From Nitrospinaceae bacterium (GTDB taxonomy: Bacteria > Nitrospinota > Nitrospinia > Nitrospinales > VA-1): a stretch of DNA of 18,302 bases. The notes under the pieces are model-generated. The model was given only the letters and a program-made list of their open reading frames with translations. It was not told the origin of the DNA and ran no database searches. A program made the translations under genes and the position numbers. Within the stretch, counting starts at the first letter, position 1. Every line of letters starts with the position of its first letter. This document shows positions 13,573-18,302 of this stretch, piece by piece. The stretch covers positions 1 through 18,302 of the forward strand of contig JAPYPM010000012.1 of assembly GCA_029937635.1 (NCBI GenBank). The letters run 5' to 3'.

Positions 13573-15714
13573 TTACGGAAAATTGTGAACTGTAATTCGA
13601 ACCTCTAGCCCATCCTGTAACCAACCTATATTACTGTGTCCGGCAATAGTAGTTATAACACCATTGGTGTTAACTTTTCGAATACGGTTATTGTCTCGAT
13701 CAGAAAAATAAAGATTTCCTTGCTTATCAAAATCCATACGAAAGGGAGTTTTTATATTCGCGTCAATCGCTGGTCCTCCGTCACCTGAATATCCAAATTT
13801 TCCGGTACCTACATATCCAGTAATAAGACCACTTGAATCAATCTTACGAATACGATGGGTTGTCTGCTCAGCAATGTATAAAAACCCATCTGGTCCAATT
13901 GCTAAGCCCCCAGGTGATCTAAGACCAGCTTCAATGGCTGGTCCCTCATCACCGAAATCATTAAAATCACCAGTTCCTGCAATTAATGTAATAGAGCCAT
14001 TTACACCTATTTTGTAAATTTTACTGCTCCCCGAATCCGAAAAATAAATACTACCTATTTTATCTACTACAATCCCATTGGGGTGCACTTCTGTCCCAAG
14101 AACCTCTAAACTGTCTTCGGCAATCGTAGAAATAATGCCACGTTTATCAATCTTACGAATATTTCTATTAATTGAATCAGCAACATAAATATTACCGCTA
14201 TCATCCGCTGCAATGTCACTAATAGTATGAAACGAAGCGTCTATAGCAGGTCCTCCATCTCCTGAATTTCCTTGCCTTCCATTTCCAGCGTAGTGCGTAA
14301 TAATACCCTCAGTATTAGATTTACGAATAATCCAAGCATTGCCGGAGCGTTGTGTTAAATAAAGATTGTCTTCGCGATCTATAATTAAAACCTCTGGAAG
14401 GTGAAGCGTTGCCTCAATGCTCTCTCGACCATTACCTTCGTTTCCCTGCTTGCCATTTCCTATAACAGTATCAATAAAGCCATTATTGTCGATCTTTCGA
14501 ATTCGTTGGTGAAGACGATCTACAAACAAAACATTCCCTTTACTATCTAGTGCAATACCCGAAGGTGCCTCTAATGTAGCACCTCTACCAGGCCCTCCAT
14601 CTCCTTTGAATAAAAAATTTCCATTTCCAGCAATCGTTGCAACTTTACTGCTTTGAAGCTTAACCTCTCTAACCCGAAAATGATTTCGATCAGCAATCAA
14701 CAAACGATCTTCACCAATCAAAGTTAAAGCAAAAGGAAGGTGCAGAGTAGTTTCAGCAGCAATTTCGTTATCTCCATTAAATTCTGTCTGACTGAATCCC
14801 ATTAAAGTAGTAATAACACCTGACCGATCAATTTTACGCACACGGTTATTATTACGGTCAGCTATGTAAACTACCCCAAAAGAATCGACAATCACATCTG
14901 TGGGGAATGCTAAACTCGACTGATTTGCCGGACCGTAATCACCACCAAACGAGTGAGTGCCATCCCCCGCTATCGTGGTAATGATTCCCCGTTGATCAAT
15001 TTTACGTACCCGGTTATTACCTCGATCAGCAATAAAAATACTTCCTTTTCTGTCGAGACTAATACCGAATGGATATTTTAAAAGTGCTTCCTTTGCCGGT
15101 CCAAAATCTCCACTATAACCAGGCTTCCCCAATCCAGCTATGGTTGTAATAATTCCAACAGAATTAACTTTTCTAATGCGGTTGTTCGATCGATCTGAAA
15201 TATATAAATTTCCCTCTAAATCGATATCAACGTCTGAAGGAAAATGAAGACCAGCCTCTGTGGCAAGTCCATTATCGTTACAACAACCTGGTTTCCCAGT
15301 TCCAGCAACCGTAGTAATAATTCCATTTAAATCAATTTTTCGGATACGATGATTATTACGGTCAGCTATATAAAGATTTCCTTTATCAAAAGCTAAACCA
15401 GCGGGAAAATTCAAAGAAGATTTTAGAGCGGACTCGCCATCACCAGAAAAACCAGCAATACCATTACCTGCAATCGTAGTGATAATACCATTCGAGCTAA
15501 GTTTTCGTATGCGGTTCTGAGAACGATGCGAAATGTATATATTACCCTGCGGATCGGCAGTAATACCATCAACTAAAGTAAGCGCTACCTCTATTCCAGT
15601 TTTGCCATCACCGATGGACGGATACGGATATAGCTCTTCTGCAGAAACTAGTGCAGCGGCAAATAAAACAGACAATAAAACTACTGATACAATAATTTTC
15701 CCTGTCCAATTCAT
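13573..15714 (-). CDS. Exported NHL-repeat beta-propeller protein (12 repeats)
   Basis: A 713-residue protein with a signal peptide (about 1-25, ending ALVSA/EEL) and nothing else but tandem NHL repeats of 50-57 residues. The consensus unit contains GNLYIADRNNHRIRKI, then GIITTIAGxGxxGxSGDGGPA and xLxxP. I count 12 units, enough for two six-bladed propellers. Units 5, 6 and 9 are the most degenerate; unit 2 has CCNDNG in place of the glycine-rich loop. There is no membrane anchor, enzymatic domain or C-terminal sorting signal, so it should be periplasmic or released. Such proteins usually bind proteins or carbohydrates, but the ligand cannot be inferred. It is the last gene of the minus-strand group, 73 bases after the LRR gene. 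Confidence 0.88.
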   Translation of the reverse strand: MNWTGKIIVSVVLLSVLFAAALVSAEELYPYPSIGDGKTGIEVALTLVDGITADPQGNIYISHRSQNRIRKLSSNGIITTIAGNGIAGFSGDGESALKSSLNFPAGLAFDKGNLYIADRNNHRIRKIDLNGIITTVAGTGKPGCCNDNGLATEAGLHFPSDVDIDLEGNLYISDRSNNRIRKVNSVGIITTIAGLGKPGYSGDFGPAKEALLKYPFGISLDRKGSIFIADRGNNRVRKIDQRGIITTIAGDGTHSFGGDYGPANQSSLAFPTDVIVDSFGVVYIADRNNNRVRKIDRSGVITTLMGFSQTEFNGDNEIAAETTLHLPFALTLIGEDRLLIADRNHFRVREVKLQSSKVATIAGNGNFLFKGDGGPGRGATLEAPSGIALDSKGNVLFVDRLHQRIRKIDNNGFIDTVIGNGKQGNEGNGRESIEATLHLPEVLIIDREDNLYLTQRSGNAWIIRKSNTEGIITHYAGNGRQGNSGDGGPAIDASFHTISDIAADDSGNIYVADSINRNIRKIDKRGIISTIAEDSLEVLGTEVHPNGIVVDKIGSIYFSDSGSSKIYKIGVNGSITLIAGTGDFNDFGDEGPAIEAGLRSPGGLAIGPDGFLYIAEQTTHRIRKIDSSGLITGYVGTGKFGYSGDGGPAIDANIKTPFRMDFDKQGNLYFSDRDNNRIRKVNTNGVITTIAGHSNIGWLQDGLEVRITVHNFP
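13576..15609 (-). repeat. Tandem array of 12 NHL-encoding repeats
   Basis: The coding sequence is built of about 12 units of roughly 150-170 bases. Each encodes a strand with IADRNNxRIRKI, a strand with GIITTIAG and a glycine/aspartate-rich loop. Units have diverged at the DNA level; the best kept are units 1-4, 11 and 12. The array almost fills the mature protein. Confidence 0.75.
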
Positions 15715-15726
15715 AGATTTTAGTAT

Positions 15727-15766
15727 AAAAAAATCAGCCTAAATTAAAATTTACTTATTCTAAGGC
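15727..15766 (-). terminator. Possible weak terminator between the LRR and NHL genes
   Basis: On the minus strand, GCCT...AGGC arms (plus-strand positions 15763-15766 and 15737-15740) enclose an AT-rich inner hairpin and are followed shortly by seven T residues (15733 down to 15727). The G/C stem is only four pairs, so this would reduce rather than stop transcription into the NHL gene. Confidence 0.3.
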
Positions 15767-15787
15767 ATGTACTTTATAAAACTAAAA

Positions 15788-16594
15788 TTATCGGATAATA
15801 ATTTGAATTTTTTTATTTTTCCGGGACTTAAAAGAAGCGATCACAGTTTCTTCACCTAAATGGTTTTTTACCATATCCAAAACTTCAAGACTTGGGAATG
15901 AGTTTGACTTAATGAGCGCTACTGCACCATTATCAGTAAGATTATTTTCACCTAAATAAAAAAACCTTAGATTAATGAATGGTTTTGAGCGAGAAAATGC
16001 GAAAGCCCCCTCGTCACCAATATCGTTGCGGAATAAATTTAGGGTTTTTAACCGAGGAAACACGTCTGGATTTGCCAAATAACTAGCGCCGACTGGGGTC
16101 ACCATATTATCGTTTAACATAAGAGTCTTCAATTGTTTAAAGTTGAAAGACTTAACCATTAACTCCAAACTATCGTCCCCTATTTCATTTTTCCAGAGTT
16201 TTAATACATCAAGTCCCTGTATATAACTTGACTCGGAAATTACTTTCAATCCCATATCTCCAATCATATTACCCCATAGATCGAGATGTTTTAGGTTTGT
16301 AGCGTTAGGAGATTTCGCTAAAGCTTTTATTCCTTCATATTTAATTTTATTTCCTTGTAACAGGAGTGTTTCTACATTCGAAAGAAGACTCAAGCCTGCC
16401 AAGACTTTAGCGCCATGGATGCCAATATTCATTCCACTTAAATCCAATGTCTTTTTATCAGCACTCAGTCTATCGCTTATCAACTTTTCAATAGGGTCAG
16501 CTGCGTAACAAAAGTTTGAAGTAACCACGATAAAAAAAGTCAATAAAAGCATCACTTTAAATCTATACAAATATTTTAAAACACAGGAAAACAT
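15788..16594 (-). CDS. Exported leucine-rich-repeat protein (RNI-like)
   Basis: A 268-residue protein with a signal peptide: basic N-terminus, hydrophobic stretch at about 14-28, probable cleavage after CYA (residue 31). About seven leucine-rich repeats of 24-30 residues follow, of the ribonuclease-inhibitor type. Examples are LKHLDLWGNMIGDMGLKVI, LKTLNLFRNDIGDEGAFAF and LEVLDMVKNHLGEE. The repeats fill the mature protein, leaving only a short basic tail. It should be a periplasmic or secreted binding protein; there is no catalytic domain. ATG 16594 is used because it gives a good signal-peptide n-region; an internal ATG at 16552 would also start a signal sequence. It lies 36 bases after the glycosyltransferase. 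Function unknown. Confidence 0.85.
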   Translation of the reverse strand: MFSCVLKYLYRFKVMLLLTFFIVVTSNFCYAADPIEKLISDRLSADKKTLDLSGMNIGIHGAKVLAGLSLLSNVETLLLQGNKIKYEGIKALAKSPNATNLKHLDLWGNMIGDMGLKVISESSYIQGLDVLKLWKNEIGDDSLELMVKSFNFKQLKTLMLNDNMVTPVGASYLANPDVFPRLKTLNLFRNDIGDEGAFAFSRSKPFINLRFFYLGENNLTDNGAVALIKSNSFPSLEVLDMVKNHLGEETVIASFKSRKNKKIQIIIR

Positions 16595-16630
16595 CTATTT
16601 TATCCCTAAAGTTTTTAATAGATTGAGTAA

Positions 16631-17332
16631 CTAGATTAACAAATATTTAAATATCGTAAAGATTATTTTTAGCCCTGCTTTAAATGTTCCTGATATGGTC
16701 CCGGTAATTTTAGATACTCCTATACGCTTTCTATAATGAACTGGAATTTCCATGATCTTTAAACCATGCTTTACTGCCTTTATCTGCATTTCAACTGTCC
16801 ATCCAAAGTTTTTATCAGTCATACTTATTTCTTTCAAAGACTGATAACGAATAGCCCGAAATGGACCAAGGTCAGTAAATTTATATCGAAAAAACAATCG
16901 TATAAGGAATACTGCCAAAAGATTTCCATATCTCGCTTGCGGTAATAACGTAGCTCGACTTTCAGGAAATACCATACGACTCCCAAGCACAAAGTCTGCT
17001 CGATGTTCTACAATTGGCTTTACTAAACTTTCAATTTCTTCAGGATAGTCACTAAAATCACTGTCAACAAAAACAACTATTTCAGGGTCGTTAACTTCAG
17101 AAATTCCTTTAAGACAAGCGGCTCCATACCCACGATAAGGCTCGTTGACTACCCTAGCACCATATTGTTTTGCAATAGAGGCGGTCTTATCAGTTGAGCC
17201 ATTATTAACAACTATAATTTCTTTTATTTTTTTTTGAGGAAGACTTTTAATAACAAGCCCGATCGATTCCTCTTCATTATAAGCAGGGATAATAACGGAG
17301 ATTGCAGGAATGGAGCGATTAGATTCGCTCAT
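16631..17332 (-). CDS. Family 2 glycosyltransferase (DPM1/polyprenyl-phosphate type)
   Basis: GT-A fold glycosyltransferase of 233 residues. It opens with ISVIIPAYNEEESIG, followed by IIVVNNGSTDKT (nucleotide-sugar binding), the metal-binding VDSDFSDYPEE with Asp90 and Asp92, LGSRM, and FTDLGPFRAIR (acceptor region), then EIPVHYRKR. This matches the soluble dolichyl/polyprenyl-phosphate hexose synthase-like branch. No clear double membrane segment follows; the last 18 residues are hydrophobic and may sit on the membrane. Donor and acceptor cannot be told from the sequence. Its ATG directly follows the trpA stop (TAAATG), so it is very likely cotranscribed with trpBA. A metabolic link to tryptophan synthesis is not evident. 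Confidence 0.85.
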   Translation of the reverse strand: MSESNRSIPAISVIIPAYNEEESIGLVIKSLPQKKIKEIIVVNNGSTDKTASIAKQYGARVVNEPYRGYGAACLKGISEVNDPEIVVFVDSDFSDYPEEIESLVKPIVEHRADFVLGSRMVFPESRATLLPQARYGNLLAVFLIRLFFRYKFTDLGPFRAIRYQSLKEISMTDKNFGWTVEMQIKAVKHGLKIMEIPVHYRKRIGVSKITGTISGTFKAGLKIIFTIFKYLLI

Positions 17333-18136
17333 TTAACAGGGATCGCTAATGGCTTGTTTTATTGAAGTAATAAATTCGGCTAATTTTTTATTTCTTTCTA
17401 TCGGCTCAGAGTATCTTTCAATCAATTTCACGACAGCACTTCCGACAATAACACCATCAGAAAACTTGGTCGCTTTTCGTGCTAAGTCGGGGGTTGATAT
17501 ACCAAACCCGATAAGAACTGGAATATCTGATATTTGTTTAATAGATGCAACTTTATCACCTAAGTCATCCGCTAATTTAGCTCGAACACCTGTAGTCCCT
17601 GTAAGAGAAATATAATAAATAAAGCCTCGACCCTTTTTAGCAACCATCTGTATTCTTTCATTTGGGCTAGTAGGCGCTAATAGATGTATTAAATCAAGAC
17701 CACTTTCCTCAGCGCAAACAGAAAATTTATCCGCTTCTTCAGGAGGTAGGTCAGGAATAATAACTCCATCAACACCAACGGATACCGCATCTTTAACAAA
17801 CTGTTGTTCACCGTAGACGAACACAGGATTAAAACTCGTCATTAGAACAATAGGAAGGTTTCGAGTCCTGCGAATTTCCTTAACTAGAGAAATAATTTTC
17901 TTTAAAGTTGTTCCGCTTTTAAGAGAGCGCAATGAAGCAGCCTGAATGATTGGACCGTCTGCTAACGGATCTGAAAAAGGGACACCTAATTCAATGATAT
18001 CAGCCCCACTATCATCTATTACATCAAGAATACTCTTGGTTTGCTCAAGGTCTGGGTCTCCTGCAGTAATGAAAACTACAAGAGCTTTTCGTTTCTCAGC
18101 TTTTAGTTTTTCAAAACAGATTGTTATACGTGTCAC
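17333..18136 (-). CDS. trpA: Tryptophan synthase alpha subunit
   Basis: Cleaves indole-3-glycerol phosphate to indole and glyceraldehyde 3-phosphate; indole is passed to TrpB. The 267 residues match the usual length. The active-site acids are Glu49 (DIIELGVPFSDP) and Asp60 (LADGP), the same numbers as in the enteric enzyme. FITAGDP, VIIPDLPPEEA, TSPNERI, YYISLTGTTG and VLIGFGIS are all in place, the last part of the phosphate-binding site. The start is GTG at 18136, supported by the GTGA overlap with the trpB stop; this is the classical translationally coupled trpBA arrangement. The stop abuts the ATG of the glycosyltransferase. Confidence 0.97.
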   Translation of the reverse strand: MTRITICFEKLKAEKRKALVVFITAGDPDLEQTKSILDVIDDSGADIIELGVPFSDPLADGPIIQAASLRSLKSGTTLKKIISLVKEIRRTRNLPIVLMTSFNPVFVYGEQQFVKDAVSVGVDGVIIPDLPPEEADKFSVCAEESGLDLIHLLAPTSPNERIQMVAKKGRGFIYYISLTGTTGVRAKLADDLGDKVASIKQISDIPVLIGFGISTPDLARKATKFSDGVIVGSAVVKLIERYSEPIERNKKLAEFITSIKQAISDPC

Positions 18137-18302
18137 AAACCCATCTCCATGCGTTCGGCTACCTGGTTAACGTCCTTGTCACCCCTCCCAGATAAGCAAA
18201 CTACAATAATCTTGTTTTTATTCATTTTAGGAGCTATTTTAACTACATGCGCTATTGCATGGGCGGTTTCTAGCGCCGGTATTATTCCTTCTTTATTCGA
18301 CA
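18133..18302 (-). CDS. trpB: Tryptophan synthase beta subunit (3' end only)
   Basis: The minus strand from the window edge reads NKEGIIPALETAHAIAH, then KIIVVCLSGRGDKDVNQV, and ends MEMGL at a TGA (18133-18135). This is the unmistakable C-terminal region of TrpB, the PLP enzyme condensing indole with serine: EGIIPALE and the phosphate-pocket motif SGRGDKD. Only 55 codons are present; the start lies beyond the window. It overlaps trpA by four bases. Confidence 0.96.
   Translation of the reverse strand, partial: SNKEGIIPALETAHAIAHVVKIAPKMNKNKIIVVCLSGRGDKDVNQVAERMEMGL

Noticed and set aside
13576..15609. Periodic repeats near 165 bases as a possible CRISPR or satellite array
   Set aside because: The period matches translated NHL units in one long reading frame, with diverged DNA and no separate spacers.

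Overview
The window is an AT-rich stretch from a diderm (Gram-negative) bacterium. It carries most of a type II secretion system (T2SS), two exported repeat proteins and a clean trpBA pair, and almost no intergenic space. The combination of a T2SS, a CysO-type sulfur-carrier cluster and exported NHL propellers resembles Nitrospinota or former delta-proteobacterial lineages. That placement is inference from gene content, not a phylogeny.

Region 1 (1-7812, + strand) is one compact T2SS operon in the order gspG (cut by the window edge), H, I, J, K, L, M, D, with several ATGA-type overlaps. It encodes the major and minor pseudopilins, the inner-membrane assembly pair GspL/GspM and the outer-membrane secretin. 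The secretin comes last, carries an N-terminal SH3-like domain and is probably a lipoprotein. No gspC or gspN lies within the operon as seen; gspE and gspF would be expected upstream.

Region 2 (7813-8168) is a 356-base gap without a convincing gene. It holds an imperfect inverted repeat and a strong sigma70-like promoter (TTGACT-18-TATAAT).

Region 3 (8169-12908, + strand) is a sulfur amino acid block: cysteine synthase, threonine synthase, a CysO/ThiS/MoaD-like sulfur carrier and a MoeB-type E1-like activating enzyme, closed by a good intrinsic terminator. A second, divergent CysM-like synthase and a thioredoxin-fold [2Fe-2S] ferredoxin follow. The logic matches the CysO-CysM route, in which MoeB/MoeZ adenylates the carrier C-terminus, it is converted to a thiocarboxylate, and a PLP enzyme uses it to make cysteine. 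Two features stand out. The carrier has three extra residues after its Gly-Gly, which would have to be removed, yet no protease gene is visible. The second synthase has unusual active-site-region residues.

Region 4 (12909-13497) is a structured 205-base spacer followed by a small PilZ (c-di-GMP receptor) gene.

Region 5 (13573-18302, - strand) reads right to left: the 3' end of trpB, trpA, a family 2 glycosyltransferase abutting trpA, an exported leucine-rich-repeat protein and an exported protein of 12 NHL repeats. The last two are plausible envelope or secreted proteins, but nothing in the sequence links them directly to the T2SS.
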